Positions 23,604 through 30,147 of a DNA stretch of 31,661 nucleotides are shown in pieces. Source of the DNA: an uncultured Porphyromonadaceae bacterium. Its GTDB lineage: Bacteria > Bacteroidota > Bacteroidia > Bacteroidales > Muribaculaceae. Position 1 is the stretch's first letter, and every line of letters begins with the position of its first letter. The stretch covers positions 1-31,661 of the forward strand of contig CALDIF010000023.1 of the NCBI GenBank assembly GCA_937901905.1, in the 5' to 3' direction. The position numbers were made by a program, and so were the translations under genes. The notes under the pieces were generated by a model that searched no databases, was not told where the DNA came from, and saw only the letters and a list, made by a program, of their open reading frames with translations.

Positions 23604-24374
23604 TTAAACACATGTGTAACCGCCGTCAACAGGTAATGCAATGCCCGTTACATAGGTTGACCGGGGTGAACTCAAGAATAGTGCGGCAGTGTCCAACTCG
23701 CCCTCCGTGCCGTAACGCTCCATCGGTATCGCCCCACGGGCATACTCTTTGAACCAATCACTATCCAAAGTTTCGCGCGTTAGTGGGGTGACGAAATAAC
23801 CCGGACAAATAGCGTTCACCGTGATGCCGTGTTTGCCCCACTCGGCGGCAAGTGCCCGCGTGAGGTTTACCACACCGCCTTTAGCGGCATGATAGGGCGA
23901 CGCCGGTGCAATCTTATTACCCACGAGACCATACATCGACGCGATGTTGATAATGCGACCGTAGCCCGCCGGTATCATTGCCAATTTGGCAACGGCACGT
24001 GCCACTCGGAATGTACCGAACAGGTCAATTTGCATCTCGTTCTCAAATTGCGCGTCGGTGATGTCCTCGGCAGGAGCCACGGCTCCGGTGCCGGCATTAT
24101 TGATCAAGATGTCAATTCGACCATAGCGCTCGAACACGGTGCGCACAACCTGCTCGACCATTGCAGTATCGGTTATGTCGCATCGTAGCGGCAGTGCCTC
24201 AACGCCATGACGTTCACGCAGGGATTGAGCCACTTCTTCCAACTTGTCCATGCGACGTGCCACCGGCACTATGGTGCAACCTTGTGAGGCAAGAGCATGA
24301 GCCATCTGCACGCCCAATCCGGTGGAGCAACCGGTCACTATGGCAACGTGACCGCTCAAGTCAAAGTAATTCAT
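23604..24374 (-). CDS. Short-chain dehydrogenase/reductase, gluconate 5-dehydrogenase-like
   Basis: A 256-residue cytosolic NAD(P)-dependent oxidoreductase of the classical SDR family. The cofactor motif TGCSTGLG is at residues 14-21, NNAG at 92-95, and the catalytic Ser146, Tyr161 and Lys165 (YHAAK) are all present. IVTGCSTGLGVQMAHALA and the C-terminal YVTGIALPVDGGYT resemble gluconate 5-dehydrogenase and related sugar-acid reductases, but 3-oxoacyl-ACP reductase-like enzymes look similar, so the substrate is not certain. Arg40-Arg41 after the second strand suggests NADP. It lies 40 bp downstream of wbqC and may be the last gene of the rsfS-ftsH operon. Confidence 0.88.
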   Translation of the reverse strand: MNYFDLSGHVAIVTGCSTGLGVQMAHALASQGCTIVPVARRMDKLEEVAQSLRERHGVEALPLRCDITDTAMVEQVVRTVFERYGRIDILINNAGTGAVAPAEDITDAQFENEMQIDLFGTFRVARAVAKLAMIPAGYGRIINIASMYGLVGNKIAPASPYHAAKGGVVNLTRALAAEWGKHGITVNAICPGYFVTPLTRETLDSDWFKEYARGAIPMERYGTEGELDTAALFLSSPRSTYVTGIALPVDGGYTCV

Positions 24375-24414
24375 ATTGATTTTGCTATTAATTGATTATG
24401 ACAATTATATCTTG

Positions 24415-25053
24415 TTATTCACTCGTCATTGCCATGAGCGTGAGCACCGCCTCCCGTCCAGTGTTAAACACGAGGTCGAGCACGCTCAATCCGGCACAAA
24501 AACCACCGGCGCGTTCCTGCCACACCTGGTGATAGGGAACATCGGTCACCGGCAGTGTGTCACCGTGCTTACTCGCTGTGTTCCCCCTGTAGTCCGCACT
24601 CGCCACGTTCCCGCTCGCGGACAACATCGACCACGTCAGGTCAAGGTCGGCAAACTCACAAATCAAGTCTTGCAAGGCGTTGTTGAAATCTATCAGGTAA
24701 CGTTGATTGCCATCAACGATGATATGGTGCAATTCAGGCGCGATGTAGTCGAAGAAAGGCGACCTGCCGTATGCCGTGTAGAGTGCGCCCCAATGTTCGC
24801 CTCGCCAACGCCCGTGCCCGGCAATGAGCACGTCACGCAACGGCACGGGCATCGCGTTAGTGGAGCCTTGCAGCGGAACACTCAAGACGCGACGGTGACC
24901 GTCATTATCTTGTATCTCGTAGCGGTGATGACCGTGACGCAAGGGCAGGCGTGTCTCGGTGTCATCAATTATCACATGACCGCTTGCCAACGCTGTTGCA
25001 TAATAACGCACGCTACCGGCTGTCATGCCACACATCAGCACGCTACCACTCAC
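24415..25053 (-). CDS. WbqC-like family protein
   Basis: A 212-residue protein matching the WbqC-like family of Bacteroidetes and O-antigen clusters; its role is not established. Recognisable parts are the N-terminal strand (VLMCGMTAGSVRYYATAL), LSVPLQG, the core EHWGALYTAYGRSPFFDYIAPEL, and the C-terminal YHQVWQERAGGFCAGLSVLDLVFNTG. The N-terminal segment lacks the Tyr-x-Pro-Pro usual in the family. The GTG at 25053 overlaps the ftsH stop (GTGA), which implies coupled translation and fits the family N-terminus; an ATG at 25035 is an alternative. The family is often near envelope genes. Confidence 0.83.
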   Translation of the reverse strand: MSGSVLMCGMTAGSVRYYATALASGHVIIDDTETRLPLRHGHHRYEIQDNDGHRRVLSVPLQGSTNAMPVPLRDVLIAGHGRWRGEHWGALYTAYGRSPFFDYIAPELHHIIVDGNQRYLIDFNNALQDLICEFADLDLTWSMLSASGNVASADYRGNTASKHGDTLPVTDVPYHQVWQERAGGFCAGLSVLDLVFNTGREAVLTLMAMTSE

Positions 25054-26987
25054 TGCTCATCGGGGTTGAAGGGCGGCGGAGTTTGCTCCTGCTCGGCAAT
25101 CACGTCACTGCGCGAGCGCCATTGACGCGGACCGAAGATGCGCTCGGCATCCTCGGCAAAAATCACCTCACGGTCTTGAAGCAACTGCGCCAACTCGTGA
25201 TGTCCGCTGCTATAACGGGTCAACAACGTCTTTGCACGCTCATATTGCTCGTTGATAATGTGTTGCACCTCGCTGTCAATCGCCCGTGCACGCTCCTCGC
25301 TGTAAGGCTTGGTGAAGCCGTACTCTTGACTCGACGAGTCGTAGTAACTGATGTTAGGCAGACTCTCGCCCATGCCGTAATAGGTCACCATAGCATAAGC
25401 CAACTTTGTGCTTCGCTCGAGGTCATTGAGCGCACCGGTGTCGGTGAACCCGAGGAACAGATCCTCGGCGGCACGACCGGCAAGCAACTTGCATATCTGG
25501 TCCAATATAGCCTGTCTGGGCTCGATTTGACGTTCCTCGGGCTGATACCATGCCGCGCCCAAAGCCTTGCCACGCGGCACGATGGTCACCTTGATGAGGG
25601 GATCGGCATACTCGAGATGCCACCCTACCGTGGCATGACCCGCTTCATGAACGGCAATGCTGTGACGTTCCTCGTTGGTAATCACCTTACTGCGCTTCTC
25701 GAGTCCGCCCACGATGCGGTCAATGGCATCAAGGAAGTCCTGGCGCTGCACGGCTTGTTTCTTGCGACGAGCGGCAATGAGAGCCGCCTCGTTACACACG
25801 TTGGCAATATCGGCACCCGAGAAACCGGGTGTTTGTCTCGCTAATTGGTCAAGATCAACGCTGCCGTCAATCTTCACGCCACGCAGGTGGACTGTGAAAA
25901 TCTCCTTGCGATCGTTCAACTCGGGCAGTTCGACGTAAATCTGTCGGTCAAATCGCCCTGCGCGCAGCAATGCCTTGTCGAGAATGTCGGCACGGTTAGT
26001 CGCCGCCAGCACAATGATACCGCTGTTGCTGCCGAAACCGTCCATCTCGGTGAGTAACTGGTTGAGCGTATTCTCACGTTCATCGTTACCGCCGAAACTC
26101 GGATTTTTACCTCGCGCACGTCCCACAGCGTCAATCTCGTCGATAAAGATGATACAGGGTGCCTTGGTCTTGGCTTGGGCGAACAAGTCGCGCACTCGCG
26201 ATGCGCCTACACCCACGAACATCTCGACAAAGTCCGAACCGCTGAGCGAGAAGAACGGCACATCGGCCTCGCCGGCAACAGCCTTGGCAAGCAAGGTTTT
26301 ACCGGTGCCCGGAGGACCGACGAGTAACGCGCCTTTGGGGATTTTTCCACCGAGGTCGGTATAGGTACCGGGGTTCTTCAAGAAGTCGACAATCTCGGCT
26401 ATCTCGACCTTAGCCTCGGCGAGACCGGCAACATCGTTGAAGGTCACGCGTTCTCCGTTGCTTCCGTCGAACAACTGCGCTTTACTCTTACCGACGCTGA
26501 AGATACCACCCGAGGCTCCTCCACCGCCCATGCGACGCATCATGAAGACCCACAGCAGCACCAACAACACCACCGGACCGAAGTACCACAAGATGTTACT
26601 GAAACCGCTGTTATCCTCGTAACTCACCTCACCGGTAAACGCGCCCTCATCGTGCGCCTTGCTCAACATAGTTTCTGCCTTGTCGACGCTGGGGATACTG
26701 ACGCGGACTACGGCAGGGTGACTGTTCTTGTCAATTTTCTCGCCCTTGAAAAACACCTTGGCGAGCGAGTCGTTAACCTCGGCGTCGGCACGTTTTTTGT
26801 CACTATACACCGTCACCTTGGTCACGCCACCGCTGTTCACGGCATTGCGAAACTCGTCCCACGAAATTTCCTTACTCACACCATCGTCGGTGCGATACAT
26901 CCATAGCCCCAATATCGCGGCAAATATCATGACATACATCCACATGATATTGATGCCGCCACCGTTTTTTTGTTGCTTTTTTGCCAT
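25050..26987 (-). CDS. ftsH: ATP-dependent zinc metalloprotease FtsH
   Basis: A 645-residue inner-membrane AAA+ protease that removes misassembled membrane proteins and regulatory substrates. Two membrane helices are visible (about 14-30, IMWMYVMIFAAILGLWMY, and about 130-150, ILWYFGPVVLLVLLWVFMM) around a periplasmic domain. The AAA module has Walker A GPPGTGKT at 224-231, Walker B IIFIDEIDAVG, and the second region of homology ATNRADILDKALLRAGRFDR. The zinc-protease motif HEAGH is at 447-451, with a downstream metal-binding Asp in the LERSTKLAYAMV region. The tail is proline/acid rich. It follows rsfS by 52 bp and overlaps wbqC by 4 bp. Confidence 0.97.
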   Translation of the reverse strand: MAKKQQKNGGGINIMWMYVMIFAAILGLWMYRTDDGVSKEISWDEFRNAVNSGGVTKVTVYSDKKRADAEVNDSLAKVFFKGEKIDKNSHPAVVRVSIPSVDKAETMLSKAHDEGAFTGEVSYEDNSGFSNILWYFGPVVLLVLLWVFMMRRMGGGGASGGIFSVGKSKAQLFDGSNGERVTFNDVAGLAEAKVEIAEIVDFLKNPGTYTDLGGKIPKGALLVGPPGTGKTLLAKAVAGEADVPFFSLSGSDFVEMFVGVGASRVRDLFAQAKTKAPCIIFIDEIDAVGRARGKNPSFGGNDERENTLNQLLTEMDGFGSNSGIIVLAATNRADILDKALLRAGRFDRQIYVELPELNDRKEIFTVHLRGVKIDGSVDLDQLARQTPGFSGADIANVCNEAALIAARRKKQAVQRQDFLDAIDRIVGGLEKRSKVITNEERHSIAVHEAGHATVGWHLEYADPLIKVTIVPRGKALGAAWYQPEERQIEPRQAILDQICKLLAGRAAEDLFLGFTDTGALNDLERSTKLAYAMVTYYGMGESLPNISYYDSSSQEYGFTKPYSEERARAIDSEVQHIINEQYERAKTLLTRYSSGHHELAQLLQDREVIFAEDAERIFGPRQWRSRSDVIAEQEQTPPPFNPDEQ

Positions 26988-27039
26988 TGTTATCTAACGG
27001 TCAGGTATTGTATATAAAGGGTGAAGTATTGATTAATGA

Positions 27040-27399
27040 TTAATAAATATCGGGTATCTCAACAATCTCGGCATCACTCCACAGGTGCTCCAAGTCGAAG
27101 CGACGTCGTGTCTCGTCAAGGAAGACATGGGCAAACACCGTGCCGTAGTCGATGATAATCCACTCGCTGTTGTCATATCCGTCGTAGTTGAACGGACGCA
27201 CACCGATTGTCTTTTCAACGTACTCGCGTATGCTGTCGGCAACCGCATCTACCTGCATGGTGCTACCGCCTGTGGCAATCACGAATGCCCGTGCCGGTGC
27301 TTCCTCGATAGCACTCAAGTCAACATGTACAATGTCGTGACCTTTTTTCTCTTGAATTCCTTCGATAATTGTTTTGATTAACGTTGTGTTATCTGCCAT
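27040..27399 (-). CDS. rsfS: Ribosomal silencing factor RsfS
   Basis: A 119-residue cytosolic protein that binds ribosomal protein L14 and blocks subunit joining when nutrients are scarce. Typical features are an N-terminal helix (LIKTIIEGIQEKKGHDIVHVDLS), ATGGSTMQVDAVADSIREYVEK, and a C-terminal WIIIDYGTVFAHVFLDETRRRFDLEHLWSDA, the L14-binding face. Length is normal. It is the first gene of the rsfS-ftsH operon, a pairing common in Bacteroidetes, under a consensus promoter at 27460-27491; its leader carries a hairpin at 27426-27446. Confidence 0.95.
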   Translation of the reverse strand: MADNTTLIKTIIEGIQEKKGHDIVHVDLSAIEEAPARAFVIATGGSTMQVDAVADSIREYVEKTIGVRPFNYDGYDNSEWIIIDYGTVFAHVFLDETRRRFDLEHLWSDAEIVEIPDIY

Positions 27400-27425
27400 A
27401 AAAACAATGTGTTAATTTAAAGTGT

Positions 27426-27446
27426 CGCAGGTGATTTCGACCTGCG
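27426..27446 (-). promoter_or_regulatory. Hairpin at the 5' end of the rsfS leader
   Basis: CGCAGGT (27426-27432) and ACCTGCG (27440-27446) form a perfect 7-bp stem with a 7-nt loop, just after the predicted transcription start near 27453. It may protect the 5' end or regulate; there is no U-tract. Confidence 0.5.
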
Positions 27447-27459
27447 GCGATTTAATTGG

Positions 27460-27491
27460 CAAAGTTAATAAAAACAATATTTGCTTGCAAA
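27460..27491 (-). promoter_or_regulatory. Consensus promoter of rsfS-ftsH
   Basis: On the minus strand, TTTG (plus CAAA, 27488-27491), a 20-bp spacer, then TAACTTTG (plus CAAAGTTA, 27460-27467): an exact match. Its upstream box interleaves with that of the divergent regulator promoter. Confidence 0.85.
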
Positions 27492-27511
27492 TTTTGTTTT
27501 TTGTAACTTTG
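27480..27511 (+). promoter_or_regulatory. Consensus promoter of the MerR-type regulator
   Basis: TTTG at 27480-27483, 20 bp, TAACTTTG at 27504-27511: an exact match. The leader is short (about 17 nt), which supports the ATG at 27535. Confidence 0.85.
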
Positions 27512-27534
27512 CACTTACAAAAAGCGTGCCATCA

Positions 27535-27873
27535 ATGGACAAGTTTGACAAGAAATATTACCGCATCGGCGATGTTGCCGAGTTGCTCGGCATACCCGAG
27601 TCGACCTTGCGTTACTGGGAGACACAATTTACCATTGTCAAGCCCAAGCGCAACGAGAAGAACGTGCGTTTCTACACACCTGCCGACATTGAGGTAATCC
27701 GCAAGATATATTACCTTGTAAAGGAAAAAGGTCTCAAGTTAGATGCCGCGCAAGCCCAGTTGCGTGTTAACCGCGATGGTGTGGACAAGCGGTTCGAAGT
27801 TATAGACCGTCTCAAGCAAGTGCGCGATGACTTGCGACTGCTCTTGACCCACCTCGAGCAGACAGGTCGATAA
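27535..27873 (+). CDS. MerR-family transcriptional regulator
   Basis: A 112-residue DNA-binding protein. The ATG at 27535 (MDKFDKKYYRIGDVAELLG) is preferred to an upstream in-frame TTG at 27481, which lies inside the promoter. YYRIGDVAELLGIPESTLRYWETQF is the MerR helix-turn-helix; VRFYTPADIEVIRKIYYLVKEKGLKLDAAQAQL is the wing and second helical part. A short coiled-coil helix ends the protein (RFEVIDRLKQVRDDLRLLLTHLEQ), with no cysteine-rich or effector domain, so the inducer is unknown. It is divergent from rsfS-ftsH with interleaved promoters, so it could control its own and the rsfS promoter (inference). Confidence 0.92.
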   Translation: MDKFDKKYYRIGDVAELLGIPESTLRYWETQFTIVKPKRNEKNVRFYTPADIEVIRKIYYLVKEKGLKLDAAQAQLRVNRDGVDKRFEVIDRLKQVRDDLRLLLTHLEQTGR

Positions 27874-27903
27874 AGCCCATTTCTCCTCAGTTTGATAATT
27901 TGA

Positions 27904-28533
27904 TCACTTACGTCCGAAGTCTGCCGGAATTTCACCCCACTGCTCGGTATTCCACTTGAGCACGGCGTTGCGCCACGTGTGAGTCTGTAACCAGTGCTCG
28001 GCACGGGCGATGATGCCGAAGATTGCTTGATTTGCGGCAGTCGGTTTCAGCGCTGTTTTAGCCTGTCGGTTACGCACCCAAGCGAGGGCGGTGCGACTGT
28101 CGCTGTAAATTGCGGTGTGGTCATTGCCGCGGTTAGCGAACAGGGCAAGAGCGTGCACAATGGCAAGGAATTCACCGATATTGTTTGTACAATCGGGATA
28201 GGGACCCTGATGAAAGACCTCGGCACCGGTGATAACATCGACACCACGATATTCCATCATGCCCGGGTTGCCCGAGCACGCACCGTCAACAGCGATGCTG
28301 TCTCTAACGATTTCGGGTATCGCCTCGTAATTGACACGCTCGCGCGACGAGTGCGCGATAGCACGCAATAACGACGTGTCGACAGGCTCACTGCGAAATG
28401 CTTCGATCGCGGCTTCCTGACTGCTGAAGGACTTATAACGGGCACCGGGAAAACCCTTCACTCGTGCCTCGCACTCCTCCCAACTATTACAAACACCGGG
28501 TTCTGTTCCGACCCAAACAACGTACCACTTCAT
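27904..28533 (-). CDS. rnhA: Ribonuclease H I with N-terminal viroplasmin-like domain
   Basis: A 209-residue enzyme that cuts RNA in RNA/DNA hybrids. The ATG at 28533 is chosen over one 15 codons upstream because MKWYVVWVGTEPGVCNSWEEC is the start of the hybrid-binding (Caulimovirus viroplasmin) domain, residues about 1-48. The catalytic domain has Asp83 (VDGACSGNPG), Glu121 (NNIGEFLAI) and Asp145 (YSDSRTALAW), and the family end WGEIPADFGRK with a last Asp. The order is that of bifunctional-type RNase HI of Bacteroidetes. It is convergent with the MerR-type gene (30 bp apart); no clear promoter was seen in 28534-28603. Confidence 0.94.
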   Translation of the reverse strand: MKWYVVWVGTEPGVCNSWEECEARVKGFPGARYKSFSSQEAAIEAFRSEPVDTSLLRAIAHSSRERVNYEAIPEIVRDSIAVDGACSGNPGMMEYRGVDVITGAEVFHQGPYPDCTNNIGEFLAIVHALALFANRGNDHTAIYSDSRTALAWVRNRQAKTALKPTAANQAIFGIIARAEHWLQTHTWRNAVLKWNTEQWGEIPADFGRK

Positions 28534-28603
28534 CGTTGATATTTCTATAATCAAGTTGTTGCAGTGGAACACACTCAACTCACTTGAGGGTTTGAATTAA
28601 TTA

Positions 28604-29554
28604 TTAAGACTCATCTTGCGTTGCGGGAGTCAACGACGCGTTGCGACGCATCGTGGCGAGGGTTACTCGATGTAACGCGCTACCGGCAAACGTGTCATCG
28701 AACTCCTGCTGAGACATCGCTGCAATGCTCTCGCGCGTGAGAGACATCACCGCGTCGCGCGGAGTAAAGTCGGTCACCGACGTTGGGACAGCCCGTGCGT
28801 TGTGAGGGCAACACAATTGGCACTCGTCACAACCGGCAACCCGTCCGTCAAGCCTCGCTGCGATGTCGGCAGGCAAGGACGCATCGTGGTTCTCGATTGT
28901 CATCGCCGACAAGCATCGACGCGCATCGGCGGCATCACCTGCGACATTGAGGGCACCCACCGGACAGACCTCGACACAACGTCTACATTCACCACAAGTG
29001 AGAGTACACGGCTCGTCGGGAGGCAAGGGGGCTGTTGCCAACACGGCTCCGAGGAAGAAAAAAGAACCACGCCCGGGAATAATCAACGTGTTGTTCAACC
29101 CGATAAACCCCAAGCCGGCCTGCACAGCCCAATATCTCTCGCGCAACGGAGCCGAGTCGACACACGCACGGGTTACACCACCCGTCAGTTGCTCAACATG
29201 CGAGGCAAGCCGCCGCAAGCGCGAGCGCAGCACGCGATGATAGTCGCGCCCGTAGGCGTAGTATGCCACTCGTGCCGCTCCCGGGGGTTGCTTCACCGAC
29301 GGCAGGTAGTTGAGCGCGACCATGATTACCGATTGTGCTCCCTCGAGCAACAGACGCGGGTCGTCACGGACGTCCATGTTGCGCGCTGCCCAAGCCATGC
29401 TGCCGTGATGCCCGCGAGCAACCCATGAGCGATAACGATCGGCGGCCTGAGCCTCGACAGCGGCAGCCTTTGCAACGCCACACGCGTCAAATCCCAGTTC
29501 GCCGGTAGCAAACCGTTTGATCTCGTCAACGCATTGGGATGGGCAACAGTTCAT
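28604..29554 (-). CDS. queG: Epoxyqueuosine reductase QueG
   Basis: A 316-residue cobalamin-dependent iron-sulfur enzyme that reduces epoxyqueuosine to queuosine in tRNA. GFDACGVAKA near the N-terminus, CVDSAPLRERYWAVQAGLGFIG (with the active-site Asp) and the two ferredoxin-type clusters are present: Cys187, Cys190, Cys193, Cys197 (CGECRRCVEVCP), then GCDECQLCCPHN. The C-terminal extension of longer QueG proteins is absent, which is common in this phylum. The start overlaps the end of the upstream deacetylase gene by 29 bp; the start at 29554 leaves the expected dozen or so residues before the first conserved motif. Confidence 0.94.
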   Translation of the reverse strand: MNCCPSQCVDEIKRFATGELGFDACGVAKAAAVEAQAADRYRSWVARGHHGSMAWAARNMDVRDDPRLLLEGAQSVIMVALNYLPSVKQPPGAARVAYYAYGRDYHRVLRSRLRRLASHVEQLTGGVTRACVDSAPLRERYWAVQAGLGFIGLNNTLIIPGRGSFFFLGAVLATAPLPPDEPCTLTCGECRRCVEVCPVGALNVAGDAADARRCLSAMTIENHDASLPADIAARLDGRVAGCDECQLCCPHNARAVPTSVTDFTPRDAVMSLTRESIAAMSQQEFDDTFAGSALHRVTLATMRRNASLTPATQDES

Positions 29555-30143
29555 AACCTTGTTGCTTGAGCCACTCTATCGCTCGCGGCAGGGCGAAACG
29601 CAAATTGCGTTCAGCCTTGATGGAGTCGTGAAACACGATTATCGAGCCGTTGCGAGCAAAGCGCTTCACATTGTTCAACACCACCTCGGGGTGCAAGTCG
29701 CGGTCGTAGTCGCGCGTGACAAGGTCATACATGATAATGTCGAACCGCTCGCGCAACACGTGACTTTGCCCCCAACGCATCAACCCGTGCGGTGGTCTGA
29801 ACAAGTTACTGTGTATCAACTCGTCGGCACGGAAAACGTTGTGCAGATAGGTCTTGGTGGTCACACGAGCACCACGCATGTGACTCATCGTGTGGTTGCC
29901 GTAACTGTGCCCGCGCGACTTGATTTGGTCGAACAACTCGGGGTGACGCTCCACGTTCTCACCGACAAGAAAGAATGTCGCCTTAACGCCGTGTTCATCA
30001 AGCGTGTCAAGCACCCATGGCGTAACCTCGGGTATCGGCCCATCGTCAAAGGTGAGATACACCGCATGCTCGCGCGCGTGAATGCGCCACACCGTTTCGG
30101 GAAAGAGCATGCGATACAGCAGCGGCGGTTGTTCGATCAGCAT
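29526..30143 (-). CDS. Polysaccharide deacetylase (NodB domain)
   Basis: A 205-residue carbohydrate esterase family 4-type enzyme that removes N-acetyl groups from a polysaccharide. Motifs are all present: TFDDGP with Asp33 and Asp34 (metal and catalytic), HTMSH with metal-binding His84 and His88, FRPPHG, and IIVFHDS near the end. There is no signal peptide or membrane helix, so the protein may act on a cytoplasmic or membrane-linked substrate; many Bacteroidetes members look the same. It starts 4 bp after the DUF2723 gene and overlaps queG by 29 bp, so it belongs to that operon. Confidence 0.93.
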   Translation of the reverse strand: MLIEQPPLLYRMLFPETVWRIHAREHAVYLTFDDGPIPEVTPWVLDTLDEHGVKATFFLVGENVERHPELFDQIKSRGHSYGNHTMSHMRGARVTTKTYLHNVFRADELIHSNLFRPPHGLMRWGQSHVLRERFDIIMYDLVTRDYDRDLHPEVVLNNVKRFARNGSIIVFHDSIKAERNLRFALPRAIEWLKQQGYELLPIPMR

Positions 30144-30147
30144 CTCT

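Noticed and set aside
27481..27534. Upstream TTG start for the MerR-type gene
   Set aside because: It falls in the -33 box of that gene's own promoter; the ATG at 27535 begins the conserved domain.
28574..28588. Terminator between queG and rnhA
   Set aside because: Only a 5-bp stem with no U-tract; too weak to call.
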